From a virus, in the IMG/VR virus record IMGVR_UViG_3300030102_004484, positions 1 to 48,475 of that record: DNA of 48,475 bases; one strand, 5' to 3'. Shown piece after piece: positions 1-8,827 of the stretch. Within the stretch, counting starts at the first letter, position 1. Every line of letters begins with the position of its first letter. A program made the translations under genes and the position numbers. The notes below the pieces were generated by a model. The model had not been told where the DNA came from and made no database searches. It was given only the letters and a program-made list of their open reading frames with translations.

Positions 1-1456
1 TTATCGAACTAGCGTTAATATCTAATGTTACTGCTCTACCTTCAGTACCGCTACCATCTACTGAAATAGGAGAACCTGATGCAGGAGATATAGTAGCTAC
101 ATAATTTCCTACAGTGTCTGCTGCGAGCTCCACTGAGTTTGGCTGTATTACTGTGTTAATAGTAAGGTTAGCCAAGTTGTTCAAAGTACCACTTCCTTCA
201 ACATCACCTACTAAAGTAATTACTGGATTATTAAGAGGTTGGTTTTCCCATTTACTATTATCTCCATTGTATCGTATTACCTGAAGGGTAGCTAAAGTTG
301 CGTTATTAATATTAACATCATCCAACTCAGCTAGAGTATCTTTTGTATCTACTCCAGCATTTACCGCTGATTGAACAAATTCTGTCGTAGCTATTTGTGT
401 TGTGTTAGTACCTAAAGTAGCTGTAGGTGCAGTTGGTGTTCCAGTAAGTGCAGGACTCGCTAATGGTGCAATCCCTGCTCCCGTTATAGTTTTGTTTTCC
501 CACTGACCAAGTGTAGAATTATATTGTAATATATCATCATCAAGGACAGCAGAGGGGTTGAAAAGAACGTCGTCCATTTCCGCTAGAGTATTCTCTAGAG
601 CCACAGCAGCGGTTACGAAAGCCGTGGTAGCTATTTGTGCTGTGTTAGTACCCGCAGTAGCTGTAGGTGCTTCTGGTGTTCCTGTAAGTACAGGACTAGC
701 TAATGGTGCTTTAGTGGCTATTGAGCTAGTTAAAGTAGCTGCTAAAGTAGGGTTACTACCTAAAGCACTTTGTATCTCTACAAGAGTATCTAAAGCAGGG
801 CCAGCTCCACCAATAAGATTGTTTATTGCGTCACCTACAAATTCTGTCGTAGCTAATCGTTTGCTACTGTTCCCCGCTATCTGAGTAACTGCTATAGGGT
901 TTCCTGTAAACACAGGATCAGTAAACATTGTTGCTTTCGACTCATCAGTAACATTACCTAGGCCAACTTGAGAAGCTGTAACTCCGTGTGGGTTATTTAC
1001 TGCGTTTGTATGAGCAGCCAACGATGTTGTAGTAGCTATATTAGCCTCGGCAAATGTTTGATTAAGCCATTTAGAGGCGGTGCTATTATACTGTAAAATT
1101 TCTCCGTTAGCTAAAGAAGTGATAGATACATCACCCATTTCAGCTAAACTGTTTTCTTGAGCAACCGCAGTGTTAACAAAAGCTGTGGTTGCTAATTGTG
1201 TAGTGTTAGTCCCTACACTTGCCGTAGGAGCTGTGGGAGTACCTATAAAATTAGGGCTGTCTTTAGGCGCAAAATCACTTTCAATAGTTAAAGAAGCTAC
1301 TGCTGGTGTTACAGTAACGGAATGTGTATTTACAGTAGTATCAGAAAGTGTTAGCGAACCCCCTGAAGTTTCTGTTACCGTTAAGGAACTTGGAGTTGGT
1401 GGTTCGACAGTGACTGAATTAACTGTCTGTGTAACAGTAGCTGTGTCATTTGCCAT
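1..1456 (-). CDS. Tail fibre protein, partial (C-terminus beyond left edge)
   Basis: A minus-strand reading frame stays open from the ATG at 1456-1454 to the left edge (485 codons). The translation has the signature of phage tail fibres: repeated blocks of the type GT-x-TAPTA-x-x-GTNT-x-Q-(I/L)-ATT-x-FV. Clear copies lie near 1174-1211, 613-650 and 373-410, with a degenerate one near 835-870. The first three blocks are followed by a LAEMDDV-like stretch, implying duplicated structural units. The start overlaps the stop of the upstream gene (TAATG), so the two are translationally coupled. It probably contacts the host receptor. Small plus-strand frames here are shadows. If the window is circular, the gene continues in frame into the fragment at 48399-48475. 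Confidence 0.85.
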   Translation of the reverse strand, partial: MANDTATVTQTVNSVTVEPPTPSSLTVTETSGGSLTLSDTTVNTHSVTVTPAVASLTIESDFAPKDSPNFIGTPTAPTASVGTNTTQLATTAFVNTAVAQENSLAEMGDVSITSLANGEILQYNSTASKWLNQTFAEANIATTTSLAAHTNAVNNPHGVTASQVGLGNVTDESKATMFTDPVFTGNPIAVTQIAGNSSKRLATTEFVGDAINNLIGGAGPALDTLVEIQSALGSNPTLAATLTSSIATKAPLASPVLTGTPEAPTATAGTNTAQIATTAFVTAAVALENTLAEMDDVLFNPSAVLDDDILQYNSTLGQWENKTITGAGIAPLASPALTGTPTAPTATLGTNTTQIATTEFVQSAVNAGVDTKDTLAELDDVNINNATLATLQVIRYNGDNSKWENQPLNNPVITLVGDVEGSGTLNNLANLTINTVIQPNSVELAADTVGNYVATISPASGSPISVDGSGTEGRAVTLDINASSI

Positions 1457-1869
1457 TAGATAATCTCTGGTATTATATCAAAAGTAAGTCTGAAAGAATG
1501 AATAACTTCTCCCGAATCATCACCTGAAGTTTTTTTAATTTTTAAATCTCCAAATACTGTAAGGGTTTCGTTAGGTAAAGCAGTTGCATTAGCAGTAGAC
1601 CACTTTAACTGAATGTTATCGGTAGTTGCAGGATCTTGGGTAGGGCCATGGACAAAAGTAATTCTATTATTTCCCGTCGCAGGGCTACCATCTGTACCTG
1701 AGTTTAAAGAATCAACTACCTCTCCTTCTACAGAACCACTAACAGATTTCTTTCTGATAGTTAAAGTAGCACTATGACCAGAAGAAAAATCAACTGTATC
1801 ACCTGCTGAGTTTTTAAATGTAATGTCTACTTGGGCTTTCTGCCCTCTTTTTAATTCTATATTAGCCAT
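1456..1869 (-). CDS. Putative baseplate/tail-fibre-associated Ig-like protein
   Basis: A 137-residue protein with a beta-rich composition and an N-terminus (IELKRGQKAQVDITF) that recalls the N-terminal domain of phage upper-baseplate (BppU-like) proteins. These are small Ig-like modules that attach receptor-binding proteins. It lies directly upstream of the tail fibre with a TAATG stop/start overlap, which supports a fibre adaptor role. The family resemblance is from memory of the motif pattern, so the function is an inference. It could also be a small tail decoration protein. Confidence 0.55.
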   Translation of the reverse strand: MANIELKRGQKAQVDITFKNSAGDTVDFSSGHSATLTIRKKSVSGSVEGEVVDSLNSGTDGSPATGNNRITFVHGPTQDPATTDNIQLKWSTANATALPNETLTVFGDLKIKKTSGDDSGEVIHSFRLTFDIIPEII

Positions 1870-1871
1870 AA

Positions 1872-2927
1872 TTAATACATTCCTGACATACCTCCACCTA
1901 CTCCGTTAGGTGCGATATGTAACGTTGGTTTAGCTGCGCCTCTGTAAGAGTCCGTGTCTTCCTCTAAAAGTTTACTAACAGTCCCCCAATGATACTGCGC
2001 TCTTTGTAAATCAGCATTGTCCTCTGCTAGTTTTCCTAACAAAGCATGTTTTAGTATTGCGTTAGATGGTATATGTACCAAGTCAGAGTTACTATCACAA
2101 TCAACCCATCTACGTTTCAATAACATGTGAGCAGTAGAGGAAGAATCTGTGTTGCCCACCCTAAAACGTCTATAGCGTGATGATCCTTTTGAAGTATCAA
2201 CCTCCGCTAATAATAAATCTTTAGTTGAATCATTATCTGCGGGAGTGGTTCCCGCAGCCCCTGTATAAGTAGCTTTAACTAAAAAAGGATGTTCTGGTTC
2301 TACTCCTGCCCAAGATATAGATAAAACTTCGGTTACGTCAAATTGACCTATAGGGAGTGAAGGCCCAGCCGTATAGTTAGTGCGTAAATCTACACTAACC
2401 TCAGAATAAGATGGCCCTTTTAAAATAGTAGCTCCTGCAATTAAACCGTCTGCTCCTTCAGTTGCATCAGTATACTGCCTGTACCTTATAGTTACAGAAC
2501 CCTGATTAGGTAAATTAGTACTACTATCGCCTAGTTTTAGGCTAACGATATTAAGTTTGTACTGACTACCTGAAACAAGATCTCTGTAGGTAGGAGCATA
2601 CCCATCATCGATAAAAGCAGATAACCTAGTTTTATCATCATCATTTGTACCAAACATTTTGTAGTCATGCCACAAAGACCTTGTAGGAACTGGGTTTTTA
2701 TCTATTAAACCTGCTACTATAGAATCTGTATTAGGTGGTAATGAAATATACCCATCAGAAGCATCTTGAGTATGCTCCAACAACATCTCTCTCCAATAAC
2801 CCATTTTGTAAATTCTGGGCATTATTTCATTCAAAGCTCTTCTAAAAGCTACTTCTTTATTGGAAGATGCAGTATCAAGATACTGAGAATGAGTGTCAAA
2901 TAATTGAATTGTAGTTAAAGCTGGCAC
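1872..2927 (-). CDS. Virion structural protein, probable tail/head-tail connector
   Basis: A 351-residue protein without recognisable catalytic motifs. The N-terminal third is helical and describes a small folded domain. The middle is beta-rich. The C-terminal region (about residues 285-330, with AILKHALLGKLAEDNADLQ) is strongly helical, and the end is Gly/Met-rich. It lies in the structural operon between the capsid gene and the tail fibre, two bases from the next gene, which is where podoviruses keep tail-tube or neck proteins. The exact role is not recognisable from sequence alone. Confidence 0.6.
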   Translation of the reverse strand: MPALTTIQLFDTHSQYLDTASSNKEVAFRRALNEIMPRIYKMGYWREMLLEHTQDASDGYISLPPNTDSIVAGLIDKNPVPTRSLWHDYKMFGTNDDDKTRLSAFIDDGYAPTYRDLVSGSQYKLNIVSLKLGDSSTNLPNQGSVTIRYRQYTDATEGADGLIAGATILKGPSYSEVSVDLRTNYTAGPSLPIGQFDVTEVLSISWAGVEPEHPFLVKATYTGAAGTTPADNDSTKDLLLAEVDTSKGSSRYRRFRVGNTDSSSTAHMLLKRRWVDCDSNSDLVHIPSNAILKHALLGKLAEDNADLQRAQYHWGTVSKLLEEDTDSYRGAAKPTLHIAPNGVGGGMSGMY

Positions 2928-2968
2928 GATCCTTAAATATAAAGGAGTTTTAGCTTAATTCAACACCG

Positions 2969-3229
2969 CTAATCGTCCGTATAGAACTCTACAGGAACCA
3001 TATAATCAGGCTTTCCGATCAGGACAAAGTAGGCAGATCTGTGTGATCCATCTATTAACAAAGGTGCTCTCCCTCGTGATATTGCTAATTTAGCTGGTTT
3101 TTCCTCATCCCATCCTTTATTTAAACTATCTATTGTTTTTTGAGGTAAAATATTATCTAGAGGTTGATCTACATACAAAAAAGAACTTACTAAAGCAGCT
3201 TCTAACTTACCTTTACCAATACACTTCAT
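2969..3229 (-). CDS. Small ParB/sulfiredoxin-like protein
   Basis: An 86-residue protein. Residues 55-80 contain LLIDGSHRSAYFVLIGKP followed by a short beta stretch. This is the D-G-x-H-R signature of the ParB/sulfiredoxin-like fold, where it forms the nucleotide-binding loop. The usual ParB helix-turn-helix half is absent, so it is not a complete partition protein. The start codon directly abuts the stop of the upstream structural gene (TAGATG), so it is co-translated with virion proteins. Its role there is unknown; a nucleotide-binding or modifying activity is possible. Confidence 0.6.
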   Translation of the reverse strand: MKCIGKGKLEAALVSSFLYVDQPLDNILPQKTIDSLNKGWDEEKPAKLAISRGRAPLLIDGSHRSAYFVLIGKPDYMVPVEFYTDD

Positions 3230-4423
3230 CTATATAGTGGTACTAATCCCGTCTACAGGGGCTTGTGCTGATTTGAAATTTTGTTGGTTACTATCACCAG
3301 CCTCATGTATTACAGGAACACTTCTAACGTCATCAGCATTAGTGGTAGTAGTTTGAGCTACGGTATGATTGTTTATATCATAATTTGGACAATCATATCT
3401 CCACCACTCACTTGATGTTATTACTGGAGGAGACTCATCATCTACAACAACAGCACCCCAAACAAATTTCCTTACTACTTCTTCATTTCGCCAAGTAGCG
3501 TATTTAGAAGAAAATACATCAGATGAATTATCAGAATCAGCAGATGAAGCTACTTTAACTCTAACATTCCACTGAGATAAATCATAACTACCATCATTTG
3601 GGTTCGGGTTAGGTACTTCTACAAAATAATTATCTTCTTGTATAGGTACGTACACATGAGGTTCTCCTCCAGAGCTAGTGCCTTCCGCTTGAAAAGGAGG
3701 AGGTAAATCATCAGCTTCATGATGGGTTTTAGCATTACTAAAATCTATATTGTGGTTATGACCATTACTATGTCCTGTGTGAGCACCGCCCTGTTCTGTT
3801 TGTGTAGGCAGTCCTGTAAGTTTCATGGGAGGGACTTTTGCAGGAACACCCTCAAAAGAACCCGAACCAGAACCATCAGCGTGTCCTGTTATAAATTCAC
3901 GCTCTGCTATATAAGTAACTTCTAAATAAATTATATTGTTGCTATCATTAGCGAGTTTTAAAACAGGTCGTCTTGTACCTCCATTAGCATTGGAATAAGT
4001 AGCTGCATCATTAATAAATCTATGACGAGAACTACCGTCTAAAGGTGACCCCACTGTAGGATCACTTTCTATAACAGGTCGGAAAGGCCATGCAGAGTTC
4101 CAAGGCAAATGAAATTTATGTGACGTAGACTCCCTAGCAATAGGTAAGAAAACAACACCTGCCGTTTTAAACGACATGTACCAATTAGCACTTATATATG
4201 TAAACTGAGGTTGAAAAGGTAAAACAACAGAAGAACCTCCATCTAATATTTGACGAGGTTGTTCACCAGAACTAGAACCTCCATAATTACTTATACTGCT
4301 TTCGGGTGATAACCCACCAAAAGTAGGACTTCCAAAATACTGATGAGACTGATAAGATCCCTGCCCATAAGGGCCAGTACCCAATGCGCTGTTGTCTTCA
4401 TACTCATTAGCATCTTTAGCCAT
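3230..4423 (-). CDS. Virion structural protein (397 aa), unknown role
   Basis: A Gly/Ser/Asn-rich protein with a low-complexity N-terminus (many YG, GS and QSH pairs in residues 1-60) and a His-rich stretch near 215-235 (HTGHSNGHNHNIDF). No known enzymatic motif is visible. The composition suits a surface-exposed virion protein such as a tail tube, nozzle or spike component. It lies between two other tail-region genes in the minus-strand structural operon and abuts the small DGSHR protein downstream. The assignment is by context only. Confidence 0.6.
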   Translation of the reverse strand: MAKDANEYEDNSALGTGPYGQGSYQSHQYFGSPTFGGLSPESSISNYGGSSSGEQPRQILDGGSSVVLPFQPQFTYISANWYMSFKTAGVVFLPIARESTSHKFHLPWNSAWPFRPVIESDPTVGSPLDGSSRHRFINDAATYSNANGGTRRPVLKLANDSNNIIYLEVTYIAEREFITGHADGSGSGSFEGVPAKVPPMKLTGLPTQTEQGGAHTGHSNGHNHNIDFSNAKTHHEADDLPPPFQAEGTSSGGEPHVYVPIQEDNYFVEVPNPNPNDGSYDLSQWNVRVKVASSADSDNSSDVFSSKYATWRNEEVVRKFVWGAVVVDDESPPVITSSEWWRYDCPNYDINNHTVAQTTTTNADDVRSVPVIHEAGDSNQQNFKSAQAPVDGISTTI

Positions 4424-4427
4424 TATA

Positions 4428-5867
4428 TTACTGTGTTCCGTGAGGCGGGTAAGCAGTTATTCTTTCTCTAAGATAACCACCACGAAATCTTTTTTGAGTG
4501 TCTTTTACAACTAATGAAGTAGGCCAATCCTGATGATTTGGTGTAGGCGGGTAATTAAATTGAGTTCCATTGTAAGCATATACAGGATGATTAGTTCCTG
4601 AAGTCCCTTGTAAAGTTATCGAACCATGTAGTGTAGGTTTAATACGTATACTGAAAATAGGTGTTTGGAACTCAATACTTTCAGGCAGCATAGGCTGCAA
4701 CTTTTGCAAAGCGTTATGATTAAAAGAAGTAGAATCAGGTTGCCCAAAAGCAGCAGCACTCCAATAACGTTCAACTTGCATTTTAGTTGGGCCTTCATAC
4801 TGGTCTCTTTTAAAGTTAGGGTGTAACACTGTATCAGCACCCCCAGCATTTCTAGCCCAAGAATCAGCCCTTACAGGGGCATTTGCTCCCGTCCCACTGT
4901 TCAAGACTGCGGGCCATCTAAAATTATCAGTGTAAAAATAAGATTCTACTAAACCTTCTTTAGTTAAATCTCCACTATTTTTTTCAGTTCTTATTACTTC
5001 TCTCTCAGAGACTGCAAACCAGTTATTAGATAACTGCCTTACTTCTCTATAGATCCCAAAATACTTATCGTCAGCAGTATTAGCATGCCTGAATGTCCCC
5101 CACATATCTGATTGATCAGCCCCCTTTTTAGTAGCTTGATCAACAGTTACTGATAAGTTTGCCATTGTATCGTTTGGCTCCTTAAATTCAGTTGTCTTTT
5201 GTAAAGTCTGACCACTAAAATACAAAGTTTCTTTTGAACGTAAAGGAACAGAAAATTCAGGGTCTATGTCCACTCTCCGTATAGGAACTTTCTTTACATA
5301 AACTCTTTGTTCAACAACATACAAAGAGTCTAATACCTCATCCCCCGACCTTACTTGTTTCTTCTCAAAAAGAATATAATCATTATCCGCAGTCAAAGAA
5401 CCACCTACACCATCACCAAAAGGATCGTGAATTGTTGTAGGCATCGATGTGTTAAGTGCTGGTGCTAACTCTTCAAAATAATCTGTACCTGCAACTTCTC
5501 CAGTTGCTGGAGCACCATTGGTTCCAGAACCATACCTCGGTAGTACATAAGTACGTACTACGGAATCATAGCGCATGGATGCACTAGCTGACTTGAACTC
5601 CCAATTATATTTATCTTGTTCCGTCCTGTCTTTTATATAATACCAATTCTGAAATTGTCCTTGATCATCAGCAGGTTTAATTAAAGATAATCTAAAGTTA
5701 GGGAAACGTGAAGTGTCTGGATGAGCTGACCCATACTCATTGTTGTCTGCGTTTTCCGCAGAGCTTACATTTTTACTAGCATCAACAACTTCAACAACTA
5801 CCAAGTCAGCGACTTTAGGTGTCGTGAACTGTATTGTTCGTTGTCTTCTGTTAGATGAAACTGGCAT
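4428..5867 (-). CDS. Virion structural protein (479 aa), unknown role
   Basis: A 479-residue, mostly beta-type protein with many aromatic residues and no catalytic signature I recognise. It lies four bases upstream of the 397-residue structural gene and just downstream of a small acidic protein and the capsid gene. Length and position fit a tail-tube, nozzle or stopper protein of a short-tailed phage. The start ATG at 5867 has no Shine-Dalgarno sequence upstream, like its neighbours. Confidence 0.6.
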   Translation of the reverse strand: MPVSSNRRQRTIQFTTPKVADLVVVEVVDASKNVSSAENADNNEYGSAHPDTSRFPNFRLSLIKPADDQGQFQNWYYIKDRTEQDKYNWEFKSASASMRYDSVVRTYVLPRYGSGTNGAPATGEVAGTDYFEELAPALNTSMPTTIHDPFGDGVGGSLTADNDYILFEKKQVRSGDEVLDSLYVVEQRVYVKKVPIRRVDIDPEFSVPLRSKETLYFSGQTLQKTTEFKEPNDTMANLSVTVDQATKKGADQSDMWGTFRHANTADDKYFGIYREVRQLSNNWFAVSEREVIRTEKNSGDLTKEGLVESYFYTDNFRWPAVLNSGTGANAPVRADSWARNAGGADTVLHPNFKRDQYEGPTKMQVERYWSAAAFGQPDSTSFNHNALQKLQPMLPESIEFQTPIFSIRIKPTLHGSITLQGTSGTNHPVYAYNGTQFNYPPTPNHQDWPTSLVVKDTQKRFRGGYLRERITAYPPHGTQ

Positions 5868-5879
5868 ATCAACGTTCCG

Positions 5880-6212
5880 CTAGTCAGCAAGAACTACATT
5901 GTCACGTACATATTGAGTGACTATCTCTGCAGGAGTTGCGTTTGGGTTGCTCTCTATAATGAGGTTGATTAACTCCATTTGCTCTTGATGCTCTTCATCC
6001 TCTTCGTTGAATTCCATGCCGAATATCTCCATGAATAAAGAATCTTGAAAACTAGTATCTTCAGCAACCTCTTCTTCAGGCTCTTCAGTAACTTCTTCTT
6101 TAGGCTCTTCTTTAGGTTCCTCTGAAGGAGTCTCCATAGCTTGCTCTATAGCATCTACAAAAGACTCTTCAGCGTTCTGTGGTTCGTTGGTTTGTGTTTC
6201 TTCTTCAGCCAT
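5880..6212 (-). CDS. Small acidic capsid-region protein with SFxDA motif
   Basis: A 110-residue, very acidic protein (EEPKEEP-type repeats in residues 30-50). I chose the ATG at 6212 over the longer frame from 6266 because that extension would run into a strong terminator hairpin. Near residue 16 it has SFVDAIEQAM. The same short motif appears twice in the scaffold protein and once in the small protein at 9308. Lying between the capsid gene and the tail genes, it may be a head-associated or scaffold-like accessory. The C-terminal half is predicted helical. Confidence 0.65.
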   Translation of the reverse strand: MAEEETQTNEPQNAEESFVDAIEQAMETPSEEPKEEPKEEVTEEPEEEVAEDTSFQDSLFMEIFGMEFNEEDEEHQEQMELINLIIESNPNATPAEIVTQYVRDNVVLAD

Positions 6213-6238
6213 TGTGCTAAGTAGTTTATGTATAAATA

Positions 6239-6283
6239 AAGATCCCCGATCCCCTCTATTTGTCAAGGAGATCGGGGAATCTT
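6239..6283 (-). terminator. Intrinsic terminator downstream of the capsid gene
   Basis: Arms GATCCCCGATC (6241-6251) and GATCGGGGAATC (6270-6281) form a GC-rich stem of about 12 bp with one bulged base. Read on the minus strand, the stem is followed by TTTATTTA. It lies between the major capsid gene and the small acidic gene. It would limit read-through into the tail genes and so raise capsid mRNA relative to downstream genes. Confidence 0.8.
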
Positions 6284-6304
6284 GTGATTGGTATCTCTAA
6301 TTAA

Positions 6305-7645
6305 TTAGAGTCCTTTAGCTGCAGTAGTTGACTTCCTTGCGATAGCGATCGCATATCCAAACTTAGTCTTGATCGGCTTAGAAGCAGAAGCAAGAATACC
6401 ACGGAAAAATCCGATGGTTCCGTCTGGATTAAGGTCAGCACTAGGAATGTTAGTCCATTTGAAATCACCTTTATAGTTAACAGGATCAAACGTAAGACCA
6501 TTAGCACCGCTCAATGGATTCGGAATCTGAGACTCGAAAACATCTGGATGAATGATGTAAGCGATCTCAACTGGAGCAGACTCATACGCAGCGTTAGGTG
6601 AAACAACTCCACCACTTACTGTGTATGGTAATACTCTATCGAGCTTGTCATCACTATCACCAATGTCAAACCTAGGTGCAAGATCATCAACTAAGTGATA
6701 ATAACCACGGAATGATTTCTCAACTCCTAATGGGGCAACAAGCTCACTGACTCTTGAACTGTTGTATCTGATATCATCTCTGAACTCAGACTCAATCTGA
6801 AGCTGACGTGATACTTCGGATGAACATACAAAACCAAATACAGGTCTTCCATTTTCACGGCCATAAGCATTTCCACCTGCACCAGCACGGACTAATCTAA
6901 AGTATAGATCATCCATAAGAGCATTAGATATGTTAGCTTCTGGAAGGTTATTTGAGTTTGCTTGAGCAGCATCATAACCATCAGTACCTGTGTCTGCATC
7001 ACCACCTGCATCTAATGTTGTTGCAGATGTTACTCCTTCTTTGCCAGTATGCAGCTTAGAAACTGATGTGGCACTACGGCAAGCAACAAAGTTATCAGCA
7101 AGTGAGTCAAACTCATCACGATAACGCTCTTCCCATGTGTAACGGGTTGACTCAGTCATCAACTCAATAATAGCACGAAGCTGATCTGCACGATGTGCAG
7201 CAAACCTCAAGTCTTCAACATTGATCCGTGGTGACTCAATGACAGCACGTTTCAAGTTATACTTCTTTAGCTCTTTACCGAAGTTAATAGCTCCTTTGTT
7301 TGACTCGTTAGGGCCAACAGTTGACTCAGCAGAATCCTTTAAGGGCTGATCAGTAGCAGCAGTGCCGAATACGTTATTGTCTGAATTAAGTGCTCCCATG
7401 TCACCCCAAATAGCTGAACCAGCGAGTGTCCCACCTGCTGCGTCAGTTGTTGGTAGTGTAGAAGAATAAATCAAGGTAGTTAATTGATACCCCATTTGAT
7501 CGGGGAATGTAGATTTCTTGATTAAGTCCATCCAAGGAGAGGTATGCACAGTACTTCTGTGAATATCTGCTCCGATGCGGTTTGCTTCTTGAGCAAGAAT
7601 GTTGTCGATGTTAGTCGCACCATTCGATTGTGTAAATGTAGCCAT
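6305..7645 (-). CDS. Major capsid protein
   Basis: A 446-residue protein. Length, composition and position (downstream of portal and scaffold, upstream of tail genes, own leader and own terminator) point to the major head protein. Residues 50-200 include a long helix-rich stretch (FGKELKKYNLKRAVIESPR) as in HK97-fold spine-helix regions. Base composition is higher in G+C than its neighbours (about 48% in a sampled line), as expected for a highly expressed gene. The 253-base leader carries a promoter candidate and a duplicated 14-mer. The HK97 fold itself is assumed from the family, not shown. Confidence 0.8.
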   Translation of the reverse strand: MATFTQSNGATNIDNILAQEANRIGADIHRSTVHTSPWMDLIKKSTFPDQMGYQLTTLIYSSTLPTTDAAGGTLAGSAIWGDMGALNSDNNVFGTAATDQPLKDSAESTVGPNESNKGAINFGKELKKYNLKRAVIESPRINVEDLRFAAHRADQLRAIIELMTESTRYTWEERYRDEFDSLADNFVACRSATSVSKLHTGKEGVTSATTLDAGGDADTGTDGYDAAQANSNNLPEANISNALMDDLYFRLVRAGAGGNAYGRENGRPVFGFVCSSEVSRQLQIESEFRDDIRYNSSRVSELVAPLGVEKSFRGYYHLVDDLAPRFDIGDSDDKLDRVLPYTVSGGVVSPNAAYESAPVEIAYIIHPDVFESQIPNPLSGANGLTFDPVNYKGDFKWTNIPSADLNPDGTIGFFRGILASASKPIKTKFGYAIAIARKSTTAAKGL

Positions 7646-7757
7646 TTTATTAAATAATTAGTTAAGTTATAAATTAGGGCAGACCCCTCCCCTTTCAGGC
7701 GGGTAAGCGATCTAGTTAATTAGTTATTATAAACCTTGATTAAATAGAACTAGTTAA

Positions 7758-7844
7758 GGCTAGAGCAACCTTACAAGATTTATGTCCAAGAGACGTAGCT
7801 CTGATCACAAGCAGACTGAACTAATTATATGGCTAGAGCAACCT
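7758..7844 (-). repeat. Direct repeat GGCTAGAGCAACCT, two copies upstream of capsid gene
   Basis: Identical 14-mers at 7758-7771 and 7831-7844, spaced 73 bases apart, both in the capsid leader. On the transcribed strand they read AGGTTGCTCTAGCC. I noticed no third copy elsewhere. They could be protein-binding or RNA-processing sites. Confidence 0.7.
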
Positions 7845-7862
7845 ATCTAAATGCGATAGGTA

Positions 7863-7891
7863 AAAATAAATTTATTCTTATGGAAAGTCAA
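7863..7891 (-). promoter_or_regulatory. Sigma70-like promoter candidate for the capsid gene
   Basis: On the minus strand TTGACT (7891-7886), a 17-base spacer and TATTTT (7868-7863) precede the capsid leader. The -35 is good and the -10 moderate (4 of 6). It would make an mRNA with a leader of roughly 210 bases. Confidence 0.4.
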
Positions 7892-7898
7892 TAAGGAA

Positions 7899-8234
7899 TT
7901 ATTTATTATACATCTGTCCTTGCTTGAAGAAACTTTGTTTTGGTTTAGCTACTTTCTTTTTAGCTGCTTTTTTCTTAGCAGCTATTTTTTTCCTAGCGTC
8001 TTCGATACCTCCCATGACATCAGAACTTATTTTTTCAGCTAATCTGCCAGCAGCAGCCGCTCCTCTTGTTAAACTTTGAGTTTGTTTAGGTTTAGTGCCT
8101 GACCCTCCAGAACCTGAGTTCTTTTTAAGACGATCCATTGAGCCTCCTCTAGTTCTTTTAGAAGGACTACCTGAACCACCGAAGCGTGATCTTCTGCTCC
8201 GTGGCTTTGCTTTGAATTTAAACTTAAATGCCAT
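7899..8234 (-). CDS. Small Lys/Arg-rich basic protein
   Basis: A 111-residue, strongly basic protein. The N-terminus alternates K and F (FKFKFKAKPRSRR), the middle is Ser/Gly-rich, and the C-terminus has an Ala/Lys block (KKIAAKKKAAKKKVAKPKQ) like histone H1 tails. It lies just upstream of the capsid leader on the structural strand. Likely roles are DNA condensation or internal head cargo; this rests on composition only. Confidence 0.6.
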   Translation of the reverse strand: MAFKFKFKAKPRSRRSRFGGSGSPSKRTRGGSMDRLKKNSGSGGSGTKPKQTQSLTRGAAAAGRLAEKISSDVMGGIEDARKKIAAKKKAAKKKVAKPKQSFFKQGQMYNK

Positions 8235-8288
8235 AGTATGTATTATTTATATAATAATACACTAAGAAAAATATAAAGCAAATAGCTG

Positions 8289-8498
8289 TTAGTCTTGTTG
8301 AATATCAAGACCGATACAGAATTTAGGAGGTAATACCGCAGCCTTCACATCTACAGCAACTCTAGTAGCTGGATCAGTGAATGGTATAGGAAGTCCTACC
8401 TTTGCATCTGTAGTTTCACATGATATATTACAGAAAGCGGTAAACGCTAAGAACAAGGCACATAGTAACTGTTTAAGTTTCATGACCTTAATATGCAC
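8289..8498 (-). CDS. Putative small lipoprotein
   Basis: A 69-residue protein with a hydrophobic signal-like segment (about residues 6-23) ending in NISC, a weak lipobox placing Cys27 as the lipidated residue. The mature part is about 42 residues. An internal ATG at 8483 gives a tidier signal peptide and may be the true start. It lies at a strand switch next to the divergent plus-strand cluster. A lysis or superinfection-related envelope role is possible, but nothing specific is visible. Confidence 0.5.
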   Translation of the reverse strand: MHIKVMKLKQLLCALFLAFTAFCNISCETTDAKVGLPIPFTDPATRVAVDVKAAVLPPKFCIGLDIQQD

Positions 8499-8533
8499 AA
8501 GATAATTTAAATAACCAGAAAAAATTTTAACAA

Positions 8534-8827
8534 ATGGCTAAAGGTAGGTTTACAAGGCTTCCATCAGGTAAAATTAAGTACCACGGTGAGATATTTGCAG
8601 GGTTTAATAAACCTAAAAAAGCTCCTGCTGGCAGTAAAAAGAAGTTTGTTGTGCTTGGAAAACAAGGAGATAAAATTAAAAAGGTAGGTTTCGGACATAG
8701 AGACTATCAAGATTTTAGACAACATAAAAACCCTAAAAGACGTAAGAACTTCAGAGCCAGACATAACTGCGCTACTGCAAAAGATAAAACAACCGCTCGT
8801 TATTGGGCATGTAGAAAACTTTGGTAA
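8534..8827 (+). CDS. Small basic protein with C-terminal Cys/Trp motif
   Basis: A 97-residue, Lys/Arg-rich protein ending in RARHNCATAKDKTTARYW and then ACRKLW. This C-terminal pattern recurs, as I recall, in small structural proteins of marine phages, but I cannot name its function. It is the first of four coupled plus-strand genes (8534-9562) inserted in the minus-strand structural block. Two spaced cysteines could bind metal. Confidence 0.65.
   Translation: MAKGRFTRLPSGKIKYHGEIFAGFNKPKKAPAGSKKKFVVLGKQGDKIKKVGFGHRDYQDFRQHKNPKRRKNFRARHNCATAKDKTTARYWACRKLW

Larger units (their letters stand above)
7646..7898. other. Non-coding leader of the capsid gene
   Basis: There is no convincing reading frame in these 253 bases. 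The stretch holds a minus-strand promoter candidate, two direct copies of GGCTAGAGCAACCT (7758-7771 and 7831-7844), AT-rich palindromic stretches near the 3' end (CTAGTTAATTAG) and a G-rich run (minus strand AAAGGGGAGGGG) about 30 bases before the capsid ATG. It is probably a long 5' UTR controlling capsid expression. Confidence 0.6.

Noticed and set aside
558-1463. Plus-strand frames at the left edge
   Set aside because: They are shadows of the repetitive minus-strand tail-fibre gene.
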